Positions 22,805 to 33,991 of a stretch of 64,000 nt of DNA are shown piece by piece (the stretch's first letter is position 1; the number at the start of each line of letters is the position of its first letter). The stretch covers positions 156,505,454 to 156,569,453 of the forward strand of contig NC_081405.1 in NCBI RefSeq assembly GCF_030272615.1, in the 5' to 3' direction. Source of the DNA: Cryptomeria japonica. Its lineage: Eukaryota > Streptophyta > Pinopsida > Cupressales > Cupressaceae. The notes below the pieces were generated by a model. That model had not been told where the DNA came from, searched no databases, and worked only from the letters and a program-made list of their open reading frames with translations. Made by a program: the position numbers and the translations under genes.

Positions 22805-23638
22805 TCAGCATGTCAAAAATATGCTTAAAATATTCAAATGTTCTTTTCTTGTGTGATATTTTGCAAGTATGTCATCGACATAATCTTCCATGAGTGTATG
22901 CATCATGTCATGAAAAATTGTCATCATAGCCCTTTGATAAGTTGCTCCTGCATTCTTAAGCCCAAATGTCATAACATTCCAGCAGTACGTTCCCCATGCA
23001 TAGGTGAAAGTTGTCTTCTCTTGATCTTCAAGTGCAATTATTATTTGATTATATCCTGAGAAGTCCACTATGATATCAATGTTTGGTAAGGGGAAATCAT
23101 CTTTTGGACATGCTTTATTTAGATCTTTGAAATCTGTGTAGACTCCTATGCTCTTATCTAGTTTTGATACTGGTACGATACTTGAGACCCATTCTGGATA
23201 AGCAATTGGTCTTATGAAACCCACTTCTAATAGTTTCTTGAGCTCGGTTTTGACAAGGAGAGCAATATGTGGATGCATCTTTCTTAGCTTCTGCTTAACA
23301 TGTTTTTCTTTTAAATCCACATTAAGATGATGCATTATAAGATCTGGGTTAAGTCCTGGCATTTTTGCATAAGACCAAGCAAAATTTATTTGTCTTTGCT
23401 TAAATAATTCCATGTACTCTTTCCTCTCTCTTTCTGATAATGAGGCAGCGAAATGAAGTATTTTAGGATCTTTTGATGTATCAATGTTTATTGCTTCTAT
23501 TGGTTCTATCAGGTTAGCAAATCTCTCTTGAAAATATGTAGGAAAAATGTCAAACTTTCCATCTTCTGGTGCCTCTAGGAGGTTTTCACCATCAAATACA
23601 CCCTTTGTTTTCTCTTTTGATTGATCTAATGTTGCCAT
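22805..23638 (-). pseudogene. Tat reverse transcriptase
   Basis: A 277-codon minus-strand frame starting at ATG 23638. The first ~90 codons are the PR-RT linker; RT proper shows RKMHPHIALLVKTELKKLL, VGFIRPIAYPEWVSSIVPV, DFKDLNKACPKDDFPLP, TFGLKNAGATYQRAM and the catalytic YVDDILAK. The YVDD aspartates are intact. At the C-terminal end (22805) a frameshift leads into the connection domain. This is one of the better-preserved domains of the element. Confidence 0.88.
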
Positions 23639-23710
23639 GAAACGGTTTTCAACAATAGGTCTCTTTCCTTGTTTTATTTCACTTTTGTGACTGGAAAGTT
23701 TGGCATTCTC

Positions 23711-24100
23711 CTAGCTATGAGAAACATCACTTGATTCTGCAATGGAAGATATCTTAGGATGGATAGGTTCAACAATGTTAAGGTACATGACTAAGTCATG
23801 ATCATTGGAAAAGACATTTAGTTCAGGGTTGTCTAAATTATCCCAATCAATTAGTTCAAGATGTAGAAGGGGTAAATCATAATCACTATCATCATTAGGT
23901 GTTTCAATGTTCATGACATAATGATCATAGCTTGGCGTAGAATAGGTATTGTCACAGATTAAATGTTTTGGAGAATTGTCTTTCTCAAGCATTTCCGAAT
24001 TAGTCTTAACAAGATTAATATTAGCATTTGGTAGTTCACACTCAAGTGGTCCTTCAACTAACGTGTGTCCCTTAAATGAATGGATTATATCCATGCACAC
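23711..24100 (-). pseudogene. Acidic linker between Tat protease and RT (part 2)
   Basis: A 129-codon minus-strand frame, rich in D, N and E, between protease and RT. It contains no catalytic motif. Length and place match the poorly conserved spacer found in Tat polyproteins. A TAG separates it from the RT frame. Function unknown. Confidence 0.55.
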
Positions 24101-24520
24101 ATCTTTGATACTGCAAATTCCTTCTTGATTGACCTCATTGGCATTTTGGAGTTGACATATTTGTGCACATGATGAAGTAGATTATTTTGAAAGATTTTTT
24201 CTCCTTTCAAACTCAACTTCTTCTGGACTAATAGTTAGTCCAACTTGACTATCCCTTAGTTCTTCCATGGTTCTTACATATCTGATCCGTGTTTGTGCTT
24301 CCTGTGGCATTGCTTCTCTGTCTTTGTTATTTCCTTTCCTTTTTGCATACGCCTCTTTTCTTTGGATTCTGATTTTTTCTTGCCTTCTTTATAACTTCAT
24401 CTTTTGTTCTTCTATAGACAAGTCTTCTTTTGTGATAGCTACTTGATCTTCATTATGTTCTTTACTTGATGTATTGGATAAGACATCTAGACTCCATTCA
24501 TACTCATTGGAGTTTGTTTC

Positions 24521-24856
24521 TCAATCCTGATCCAAGATTACTCCACTATACCATATTGGAATGTCATATGGTGCAAAGAGTTCTCTGATTTCTGCCATCT
24601 CTATTTTTACTGCTTCTGGAATATCTTGTAAAGATTTTGCCTTTGTTTGTATTTTCAGAACTTGTTGACAAGATTTTTCTTCACCTTGGATGATGATCTC
24701 CTCCTCTTTCTTTTCATGTTCTTCTTGCTTCTTTTGTTTATTGGTTATTGTTTTGATCACTTGATGTAGCTTTTCTTGCCAATTTTCTTCTTTAGAAACT
24801 AATTTCTTTCTCCATTTTTGTTGTTGATGATTATGTTGCTTCTTATTAGACTTCAA
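24521..24856 (-). pseudogene. Charged linker between Tat protease and RT (part 1)
   Basis: A 111-codon minus-strand frame with a strongly charged, coiled-coil-like K/E/Q-rich stretch followed by MAEIRELFAPYDIPIW. It sits in the polyprotein between protease (24908-25759) and the RT linker. Between 24100 and 24521 the frame is broken and similar charged peptides appear in other frames. Function unknown. Confidence 0.55.
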
Positions 24857-24907
24857 ATATCCTAGCCTGGATTTATCTTCTGTGGATTGTGAGTGTGGAC
24901 AAATGGG

Positions 24908-25759
24908 TTATGAAATACCTTGATGTTGCTTACCAATTGGTCTGTTTCCTTCATGTCCCGTCATTTGCATGATTGCATATCCTTTGCCATATTGTTTTAT
25001 GGGAATATTGACTTTTGTTGCTGTTGCTGTAGTTTTATCTTCATCTTTGTATAACCAACCAAGAATGTCTTTGTCTTCATTTTCCTCTTCAAGAGTTCCA
25101 ACACTAACAAAGGTTCCTTTAAACATATGTTTTGATTTTTCTGATGCCTTTGATTGAATATCTGTAGGTTTCCCATATGACTTAGGGGAAAGTGGAAAAT
25201 TTTGCAAAGAACACTTTCCCATTCCTTTATCATTTAACTTGAGCTTTTCTTCAAAAGTTTCCCATAACTTTGCTTGAATTTCTTTGGTAGGATATACTGA
25301 TTCTTTGTTATGTGGAACTCTTGTATCTTGTGTTTCCTTCAAATTATTGCAATATTGACTGGTATCTGCAATTATAGTGATTTCTTTTCCTTCATGAGGA
25401 AATTTTACACATTGATGATATGTAGAAGGAACTGCTTGCATCTTGTGAATCCATGGTCTTCCCAAAAGAATATTGTGGGAGAGGTTCAAATCTTAAACTT
25501 GACACAATGTATCCTTTTCCACAGGTCCTATTTTTATTGGTAGCACAACAATCCCTTTAGAAGAATGTTCTGCTTCATCATAAGCCTTGATGGTTATTTT
25601 CTTTTTCGGGTCTACTGCATTCTCTGAATATCCCAAAGCTTTTATCAAACTTAATGCACAAATGTTTAATCCAGCTCCTCCATCTATGAGCACACGTTTG
25701 ACACAAGTTTTATTTATGGAGACTTCAACATGTAAAGGAGCATTATGAGGATGTTGCAA
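24908..25759 (-). pseudogene. Tat aspartic protease
   Basis: Two minus-strand frames. The first (25759-25493) has VLIDGGAGLNICALSL, with D-G-G in place of the usual D-S/T-G, as is frequent in Tat and Athila lineages, and ends GPVEKDTLCQV before a stop. The second (25489-24908) continues with LSHNILLGRPWIHKMQAV, the flap and C-terminal part with ILLGRPW, then a linker. Apart from the stop between them the domain looks complete. Confidence 0.84.
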
Positions 25760-26059
25760 GGATGCGTCATCATTTTCAGAAAATCATAAGCAATGAGGAG
25801 CTATGAGGTGTCCTACCATATTTTGGAACTGATCTATATCCAAATCTTTTGAAATTGTTGTCTCCACTAAAGCTTTCTCCAAAATGTCCTTATGCATAGG
25901 TGAAATCTTGAGAAGTTCCAGAATTGGTATTTGAGTGGGTATTCATTGTAATTAATCTACTAAATTGTATTGTTGTGGATTGGGTGTTGGATCTTTTGTT
26001 ACACTTGGAAAGGTAACCTTTGCTTTTCTTCTTGTGATAACATTGATTGGTTCTGAAGA

Positions 26060-26736
26060 TTAATTTTTGTTAACAATAATCACATTCACTACATCATCGT
26101 ATGTATAAGTGTAATTCACCTTGGTTTTTCCTTTGTCATTTTTTAATTGAGACAATTCGCCTTTGTCATAATTTGGGAGTGGAGTTTTGAAAGCCAAGTG
26201 TGATTCGTTCATTTTATGGCTATCCACTATAATGGTTCCATTATCGATTAGATCTTGGATAAGGTGTTTCAATCTCTGACAATCATTTGTTAGGTGTCCT
26301 TTATTTCGATAATAGTTGCAAAAATGATTGTCATTCCACCAATTGGGTTTGATTGGTGGTTCATAATTTCTTGTTTCCGGCAAAACAATCAATTTATTAG
26401 CAAGTAAAGTTTTTAGAGCTGAATCTAAAGATTCTCCAATGTTTGTGAATTTTCTTCGAGGATTGGAGAAAAAAGACTTAGCTTTGTTGTTTTCTGGATT
26501 GTTATTGCTTGGGTTTTGACTTGATAGATTGAAAATTGGTTGTTGTTTTGCATTACTATTATCATCATTCCATTCATTGCTGACATTCCTATTATTTGAC
26601 TAGAACTTGGGTTTGTCATTGTTGTTGTTGTTGTATGAATTATTGTAAAGTTTTAGTTCTCCTTTCTTTACCATTGCGTTCTCTATTTTTAGTCCATTCT
26701 CGAACATTTTGGTGAAAGAGGGAGGACATTGCATCT
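26060..26736 (-). pseudogene. Tat gag, C-terminal part with zinc-knuckle-like motif
   Basis: The frame resumes immediately left of the solo LTR with CPPSFTKMFENGLKIENAM, runs through an N-rich tract (about 26650-26500), has a frameshift near 26410, and then shows HFCNYYRNKGHLTNDCQRLK, a C-x3-5-H-x4-C type knuckle with part of the usual ligands, followed by HLIQDLIDNGTI. The same layout is seen in the gag of the element at 58480-60483, which places both in related lineages. Ends at TAA (26060). Confidence 0.8.
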
Positions 26737-26744
26737 GATAACTC

Positions 26745-28333
26745 AAAGATGAACAAATAGTACCAAACTGGTACTAAGAGGGGGGGAGTGAATCAGTACA
26801 GACAAAAATACAGTCCAAAACCAGTTTGACAGCAAATACTCCAAATGACTGGCAAATAGTGATACTAGTTGAAACAGAGTGCAACTGGTAAGACCCAGAA
26901 CAACTAAAACAATCATAAACCAGTTACTCACTAAGCTTTCCTCTTAGCTCAATACTACAACACCATTACACCCTCATGCATGAATAGGTAAACTATCATC
27001 AGATCTTCACAATAGCTAGTTCAATATGTTTTATAGACAGGCATAAAACACAGAACCATCATATGCTCAATAGGTAATGACAAAGCATCACAAGATAAAA
27101 GTATCTCACATGACACACATATTTTTCATGTGGAAACCCAACTGGGAAAAACCATGGTGGGGATGAATACCCACAAGATGTTTTTTGAACTCTTTAGAAG
27201 TCCGCTCTATTAGGAGCCTTGTCCAGTTAAAGACATTACAATAGGTTATGCTAGGAACCGATCCTGTCAGGGATCACCCAGTTAAGGGATGGCTATAATA
27301 CCCAGTCAAGGGTTAAACCCGGTTAGGGTTACCTTGTTAGAGGATTTCAAGAACTCAATAGCTAAAGGATCTCTAGAGCTCTATAGCTTCTCAGAACTCA
27401 ATAACTTCAAGTTACCTTGTTAAGGGATCTGTATCAAGCCAGTTAAGGCTACCTTGTTAAGGGATTTCACAGCTGTTGAAGTGGTTAAAGATCAACAAGA
27501 ATTACAATGATCTGGTAATAGCACTCAATGCTAATGTAGATCCGTTTCGGCTCCTCTTCACCTTCTACACATTCACTTTGTAGATATCTCTTCTCTCCTT
27601 TGGTCTGGCAAGAATCACGTATCACTTCCTATGGATACACACATACAACTTTTGCCAACAACTTTGGAAAGAAACACAACATCAACCTTATAGGAAACAG
27701 ACAGGTCGGTAGCAAAAACCCTAAACCCTAAACCTGTTAGGTTAAGCAATTCAAATGGTTCAATCCTGACCGTTGAATCATATTGCATTAAATGCAACAC
27801 TCTTGAATCGATCTCGAGACATTCTCCATCATCCATTATCCACCGATTTCATGGTAGTTTATAACCCATCAAGCATTATCACCGTTTGAAAAACTTTGCA
27901 CATTCCCAAGGTGGATAGGGATAGTCTTCTTTATGCAAGATCCTTCATGTGCATAGGGTTTACGTGGCAACACAATCTATTCTCCATTATATTGCTAACT
28001 CATCACACAAAGATCACCGATTGAGTCGCACAGGCTTGAGGTACTCCAATCGGAAATCCTGAAGTGGAAACTACCTACCAACCGGTAGTCACACAATGCT
28101 TCCATGTGTCGGTTCCCATAACTACATATCAGTTCATCTTGACATGTCGGTTCATCTTGAACAAATATACTGCTTCACTTTGGCATATATACTGGTTCAT
28201 ACATATGTTGGTTCTCTCTTCTCACATATCACATGTGTCAGTTCACATCATGTCACATATTGACATCAATGACAACATACAATATCATTATGTCTTCATA
28301 CCGGTTCACATAATGCCAATAGCATCCTTAGTC
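26745..28333 (-). mobile_element. Copia-type solo LTR in the Tat gag, flanked by GATAACTC
   Basis: A 1,589-bp insertion interrupts gag; the coding frame continues across it. Both sides carry GATAACTC (26737-26744, 28334-28341). Its content is Copia LTR-like: a G7 tract with the hairpin GTACTAA/TCAGTAC (26771-26777, 26793-26799), AAACCCAACTGGGAAAAACC (about 27135), and ACCGGT-type words (28080-28320), all in minus orientation. No coding region is present. The exact TG...CA ends are unclear, and an 8-bp flank repeat is longer than the usual 5 bp. Confidence 0.72.
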
Positions 28334-28341
28334 GATAACTC

Positions 28342-29312
28342 ATTTCACTGATAAGATTATCAATGAATATGTCCATTTTTTCTTGATCAGGTACATCTCG
28401 GGGATACCTATTAAACATGCATTTCCATCATTGTAAGAAAATCATAAAAGATTCACCATTCTTTTATTTAACATTGCAAAGATCTAGCATTGTTATTGCA
28501 TTCCTTATATTGTAGGAATATTGTGAAATAAACCTATTTGCTAGTTCTTCAAAGGATTTGATTCCGAGTGGTAATCTTGAAAACCACTCCATTGATTGTC
28601 CATTTAAACTCCTAGGAAAAAGATGCATAAGGTAAGTTTCATCATGAGTAAATTCCATGCTCATAGTACAAAACTCCCTAATGTGATCTTGAGCATCAGA
28701 TCTTCCATCATATTTGTTATATTTAGGAATCTTGCAATGTTGCAGAAATGGTATCATATTCAGATTTTTATCAAAAGGATATGGGCATATGTCTTCTAAT
28801 GAATATTTCTTGGAGCTTGTCCCATTTTTTATGTCTTGTATTTTTTGTTGAAGAGTTTGTATTTGTTTAGTAAGGTTTGATAAGGGATTATCTACATAGT
28901 TTCTTCTTGTTTCTTTGTGAGTCTTTTTGTCACTATGCTCTTTTCTTTGATCATCCCTTTCTTTCCTTGTTTCTCTGTTACTTTCTTTGTTAATGTCCTT
29001 GTTATTTGGATCATCTGTGTTTTGGGTGTTACTTGTCTCTGCATCTTGTTTCAAGCTTTCCATGTTAAATTCTTGTGGTAGTTTAGGTCCAGATTTTGCC
29101 AACATCAAGAGATATTTTTCATTTTGTTTTGCCAACAATTTTTCCATTAGCTTATCAAATTTGAAATCTTGCTCAAGGTCTCTAATGGTGCTATTGACTG
29201 CTTCTTCATCAATAGCGGTAAATCCAAGAGTGTGGAATATAGAAGTATCTTCTTCCTCCATTTGTTGTTGTTTTCTAAGTTGCTCGTGTTGGGCTCTAGT
29301 CCAAACTGGCAT
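28342..29312 (-). pseudogene. Tat gag, N-terminal part
   Basis: Begins with ATG at 29312 (MPVWTRAQHEQLRKQQQ). An acidic/charged region with long K/E/R/N tracts precedes a retrotransposon gag domain (PF03732-like): KIPKYNKYDGRSDAQDHI, MHLFPRSLNGQSMEWF, FEELANRFISQY (about 28720-28500). A TAA at 28464-28466 stands where CAA is expected; the frame then continues to the solo LTR at 28341 with FLQWWKCMFNRYP. Gag forms the particle shell. Confidence 0.85.
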
Positions 29313-31586
29313 GTGATTATTTCAATGTTGTTGAAATTCCCAAAGGACAAAGTCAATAGGCGATTATTGGTTTAGGAAGATATGCTTTGTTGATCTTACC
29401 ACTATTGTTTGTTCGTTGGGATAAAGCATCTCTTTGTTGAAAGGCACGTCTTTATAGAGTTTCACCGTCAAATTCTGTACCGCAGCCACGTAAGTAGTGA
29501 TGAAAATAGTGTAAGAATGTCCAATGTTTCAATAAGATCTTGCGATTGATATACAAGAATCTTATCATTTTTTGAGTATCTTTATAACTGGGTTTTGTTT
29601 TCTTAAGGAGATACTTAAAAGTCATATAAGCATTTGACAATTCACAAGTTTGTTTGATTCCAAAGTTGGTGCAATTTTGGTTTTGATATAACCTAGGTTC
29701 AAAATAGGAAAGATATATCCAAGATTAAGAACCTAGTATAGATTTGATCAAGCTTCGTGATAGAGGATTTGATTATCCTGATGAGAAACTTGACAAAGAT
29801 GTTGATTTTTGCACTTAAGATAGTTGAATCGATAGCTTGTTAAATGTTGATGTTTATAGAACCTTTTGAGTATAACTTGTTGGATTAGTAACCTAGTTGT
29901 TTGAGCTTGTTTGAAAAGTATGTGATGGTTTAGAGACAAACCTACTTCAAGAATTATTTTGACATTGATGTTTTGACACTTTGATTTTGGGTCTGGTGTT
30001 TCAAGTGTTGAAAAGCTTTTGTATTACCCTTTTGATCAAACTTTTTTAGAAATTTGTTGGAGTTTTTCTCTCTTGTAGATGATAATTTTTCTTCAATTTT
30101 TGACCATTTGGAACATGTTATAGACATAGAAGACACAATGTTTAATAAACAAAATTCATAAGCAAGTACAATCCCTATGGCAGGCTGAGACAATAGTTGT
30201 TGAATCTCACATGGATTTTCCCCCAAGGCTGCGCTATTCAAAGCGGATATTTAGATGCTTGACCCCACTGGCTCCACCCTCGACACTCATTTCTTCAGAG
30301 CAGCCAAGCACCAATTTCCATGAAATCTCCTCATGGCAAACTTTATATCTCTACTAGGAACTGTATGTATGTGAGCCGCTTCAGAGGTCTGACCTCCTGT
30401 ACCAACAACTAGAAGGATTTTGGCAACTACTACAAGTGGTTTTTAGTAAAGGCTTACGGTCATGTGGCCATACATGCGACACTTTCAGATCTGTAAATAC
30501 AGAAGGTTCCCAGCCTATAGAGGTTATGCTCAATAGGGTTTATGGGGAAACATAGTGTCGGTATGAACTTATCAACACATGTTGTTTGGGACTTTCGTCA
30601 CAAACACAATTTATTTAAAGTGGATTGGAAGGACTTGATATTAGCCCATTTCCACTTTAGGTCATTCCCCTCTCACTGGCCCCCGCAAGGCAGCTCGGGA
30701 AGGCAGGCCCTCTTAAAGGATTTAATTGCTTGAAAGTAAAGAAAGCGTAAAAGAGTGGGTTTGGTTTTTTTGGTCACCCAATTAAGGGGAGAGCATATAC
30801 CTACCACTTTCGAGACACGGAATACAAGTGTTCTTTTTATCCTTTTCAAAGCAATTATTGGCTAAGTCCTATTTGGAGATGTTGCTCCAACAAGCATGGT
30901 GTTCATTTTAGCCCTTTTAAAATTCTATGTGCAACTATTTTAGAGAAAATACCAAAAATGCAAGTTGCATGCTGTCAATTCATCCTCTTGGTTAAACTAG
31001 GTGAACAAGATATGATATATTACTTCCCAAATGAAGACTTTCAATTAGCTAGATGATAAAATACATAAAATTTGCCTTAAATGCCATCCTGCACATGCAT
31101 GTTAGTAATCTGACAAATCTGATTTCTTAGACATTCGGACCTACAAGAAAATTTTGTCAGTTTTATAAACAGAAGCGCTAACCTAACATATGTGATATCT
31201 TTCTGTTCAAAAGAACTAACCTACAGATCAAAAGCACTAACTTAGACTGCAAAAGCGTTCCTCTATGGATACAAAAGCATGATTTCTTTGACATATGCAC
31301 TAACCTATGATGAAAATGCATGAACCTATGATGCAAATGCATAGAATTTAAGACAAAAGTGCTAACCTATATGATATATGTGCTAACCTATGATGTAAAT
31401 GCGCAGTTTTTCAAACAAAAGCGCTAACCTGCATGACATATGCGCTAACCTATGATGCAAATGTGCTAACCTGTCGAACAAAAGCGCTATCAAAATTCAC
31501 ACATGCATGAATTTGCATTACAAATGCGTTGATTTAACTTTTTGCGAGATTTTTTTTTTTTTTTTTGAAGGTATATGTGAGGTCCT
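29313..31586 (-). other. Long leader of the Tat element
   Basis: About 2.3 kb between the primer site and the gag start with no supported gene. It contains a GC-richer block at 30240-30730 and a minisatellite at 31185-31510. Short minus-strand ORFs in it carry no recognisable domain. Long leaders are usual for Tat/Ogre elements. Confidence 0.6.
31185..31510 (-). repeat. Minisatellite with GCGCTAACCTATGATGCAAATG motif
   Basis: Degenerate units of about 20-25 bp contain GCGCTAACC or GTGCTAACC followed by ATGCAAATG, ACATATGC or AACAAAAGC. In reverse complement this is the TTAGCGCATATG motif of the array at 7876-8170, so the two arrays lie head-to-head within one element. Confidence 0.75.
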
Positions 31587-31604
31587 GCCCCACGGTGGGC
31601 GCCA
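31587..31604 (-). other. Primer-binding site of the Tat element
   Basis: The minus strand reads TGGCGCCCACCGTGGGGC three bases inside the 5' LTR. This primer-site type, starting TGGCGCC, is common in plant gypsy elements including Tat relatives; I do not assign the tRNA. It fixes the 5' end of the element. Confidence 0.85.
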
Positions 31605-31607
31605 AAA

Positions 31608-32785
31608 TGTGTGAGCTTGAATTTCATCCTCATAATTTTACCTGTAATAAGTTACTTTCACAAAATACAAATGGAAATGCATACAAGAAATCCAAAATCC
31701 ACCAATGAAACTACATGAAATACATACTAAAATAAAACATTATTTTACCTTCATAGCTTATGTCTCATTGTGTCCTAACTCCATTGTTCCTGGTTGCAGA
31801 TGGTGTGCTCTCAGACAATGCACTATTGGCTTCCAAGATGGCATATGTAGAATGGACTGATAACTTGTAGTTTACTGACACTATGATATACAAATGCTAC
31901 ATGATTATGCTAAATGATATTATATGATAATTGTTATTTGCTTCAAAACTAAAACTCATGGATGCATATGATTAGCTTGCAAAATGCACTTGAAGTCTCT
32001 TGAAGTCTAACTTGAAGATTAACTCTCTCATTTGAAGCTCTTGATTTTATAGACTTTGAGAGGATAAGATGATGTGGCTTAGATCAACAGTCCTGATCAA
32101 ATTTGTCGATTTGGATGGCTGTGAGCAAAGGTGAAGGTTGAGAGAAAGGGGGAAAGAGAAGACAAGTGTCACTCATCTCACCTTGACTGGGTTGCTGACT
32201 AAGGGAATCTAGGGATGGTTGGAGGAAATTTAGGCATGAGAAGATAAGTGGACTCAAGTCCTTCCTAAGATGTACAGGGTGTTGGAGAGAATATAGGAAA
32301 TGGTTATGAAATATGTGTACGTACACAATTTTCATTAAGTTTGGAAGTTGAAGATAAATGATGAATTAATATTTAAGAAATATTAATTTCCTTAGACACA
32401 TGTTTGATGAGTTGGTCAAGGGAAGATGAAGTGGAGATGGAGGGTGAGTTGGAAAAGGGATTAAATAATTTAGAAATTATTTAATATTTGAGACTATAGG
32501 ATAGGAGAATAACTATTAAATATTGGATATTTAATTGTTTGGAGGAGATAATTAAATATTAGATATTTAATTAACTTGGTTAGAGGAATAATTAAATATT
32601 AGATATTTAATTAATTAGAGGAATAAAATAGATGAATTAATTAATAAAATATTAATTAATAGAAAGACATGAAAATAAATTAAATAAATTAATCTTTTCA
32701 AATTAACTATTTAATAGAAGAATAATTATTAAATAAATATTAAATATTTATTTAATTGCTCATAGCCAATTTTTATGTGTATACA
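31608..32785 (-). repeat. 5' LTR of the Tat element
   Basis: The 1,178-bp LTR matches 6139-7369, with ends TGTGTGAGC...GTATACA. It has two copies of the AT-rich palindromic unit instead of three. A minus-strand TATAAAA at 32045-32051 is a candidate promoter element. Confidence 0.9.
32045..32051 (-). promoter_or_regulatory. TATA-like box in the 5' LTR of the Tat element
   Basis: The minus strand reads TATAAAA within the 5' LTR; the same word is at 6589-6595 in the other LTR. Confidence 0.4.
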
Positions 32786-32790
32786 ACAGT

Positions 32791-33184
32791 CTTTGAGGTG
32801 ACCAATATTTCATCTAGAAACGACATAAATCCTCAAGAGTCTCAAAATCAATACTATGGCATTTTGGATGATATACTTGAGTGTGAATCTAATTCCTTTA
32901 AATTAGTTATGTTTGTCGTCAAATGTTATAGGCTATAATTGAATAAAAATGATCCCGATAGAATTGTTATTGAACATGATAATGGATTTACAATGGTTAA
33001 TACAAGGTCGTTCAAGCCAGTTGGGGATGAGCCCTATGTTCTTCCAAGACAATGTAAGCAGGTATTTTACTCAGAGTTTCCACATAAACTGGGTTGGTCA
33101 TTTGTTGTTAGACATGATCCAAGAGGAAGGACGATAAAGTATAATAAGATGGAAGAAGAAGATACCGAAGAAGTAGAAGATGAA

Positions 33185-33239
<55 letters not shown>

Positions 33240-33329
33240 TTGATGATGATGATGATGGTGGTGATGGTGATGGTGATGGTGATGGTGATGGTGATGGTGA
33301 TGGTGATGGTGATGATGGCAATGATGATT

Positions 33330-33397
<68 letters not shown>

Positions 33398-33436
33398 GGT
33401 CATGATGATGAGTTGGATGAAGAAGAAGATCAATGA
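32791..33436 (+). pseudogene. CACTA transposase C-terminus (DUF4216-like) with poly-Asp tail
   Basis: Coding sequence resumes right after the Tat element, in frame with 6138. QYYGILDDILECESNSFKLVMFVVKCY and, after a TAA at 32936-32938, HDNGFTMVNTRSF, EPYVLPRQCKQVFYSEF and GWSFVVRHDPRGR match the DUF4216 region found at the C-terminus of plant TNP2 transposases. A tail of almost only Asp and Gly encoded by a GAT/GGT repeat (33180-33420) ends in EEEDQ and a TGA. The long acidic tail is unusual in length. Confidence 0.85.
33180..33430 (+). repeat. GAT trinucleotide repeat with GGTGAT block
   Basis: About 250 bp of nearly pure GAT units with an internal run of about ten GGTGAT units (33257-33314), inside the CACTA reading frame. 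Antisense and other-frame ORFs (poly-Ile, poly-Ser, poly-Met) are by-products. Confidence 0.95.
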
Positions 33437-33475
33437 CATGAATGAAATGTATGATTTTTTTTTAACTTTGTGTTT

Positions 33476-33683
33476 ATTTATGGAATTTGGACTGTTTATT
33501 AGTTATGTTATGGACGGTGATTTAAAATACATATGTGATGGATTACATGTTTATGATGATACATTTGACATTTTTAAACTTTGTCTTTATTTATGAAATG
33601 TGGATTGTCTATTAGCTATGTGATGGATGGTGATTTATGATACATATGTGATAGATTACATGTTTATGATGATACATATGGAA
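33476..33683 (+). repeat. Two-copy tandem duplication of about 114 bp
   Basis: The segments starting TTTATGGAATTTGGAC (33478) and TTTATGAAATGTGGATT (33592) are diverged direct copies, each with GATACATATGTGAT-like and ACATGTTTATGATGATAC text. They lie downstream of the transposase stop; noncoding. Confidence 0.7.
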
Positions 33684-33991
33684 TGCCTATGATACTCAAT
33701 TACATATATGATGATACATATGTGACACTTATGATACTCATGATACATATGTATTTATTGTTTATCAAATTAAAAATGTAATGCTTATGATGATCAATTG
33801 TTGGTGCTGATTTCATGTATATATTTTGTTCATATTGTGTAATATGTAATTTTTAGTATACGTATCATGTAATTTTTAGCTAACATAATGCACAGTCTCA
33901 TGGATCAACATGTATAAGTCAATACACCCTATAGAAATAGTTTATTTTTAAAAAATTACTAGGAAAAAAAACTTCCTCAATTCTTCAAACC

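Larger units (their letters stand above)
6139..32785 (-). mobile_element. 26.6 kb Tat/Ogre-type Ty3/gypsy retrotransposon with nested insertions
   Basis: Two LTRs (6139-7369, 31608-32785) bound a minus-strand element with primer site, gag, protease, RT, two RNase H domains and integrase. Flanks are GCAGT (6134-6138) and ACAGT (32786-32790), a 5-bp duplication with one change; the CACTA reading frame continues across the site once the element is removed. Three later insertions (1.6, 3.5 and 6.6 kb) account for nearly 12 kb, leaving about 15 kb of original element. A second RNase H after the first, the D-G-G protease, long leader and long 3' noncoding region are features of the Tat clade, which includes Ogre. 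Every coding part is broken. Confidence 0.88.

Noticed and set aside
26745..28333. hAT-type DNA transposon because of the 8-bp flank repeat
   Set aside because: No terminal inverted repeats; the content is Copia LTR-like (G-tract, hairpin, typical LTR text).
33067..33439. Poly-Ser and poly-Ile antisense frames
   Set aside because: Direct by-products of the GAT trinucleotide repeat on the other strand.
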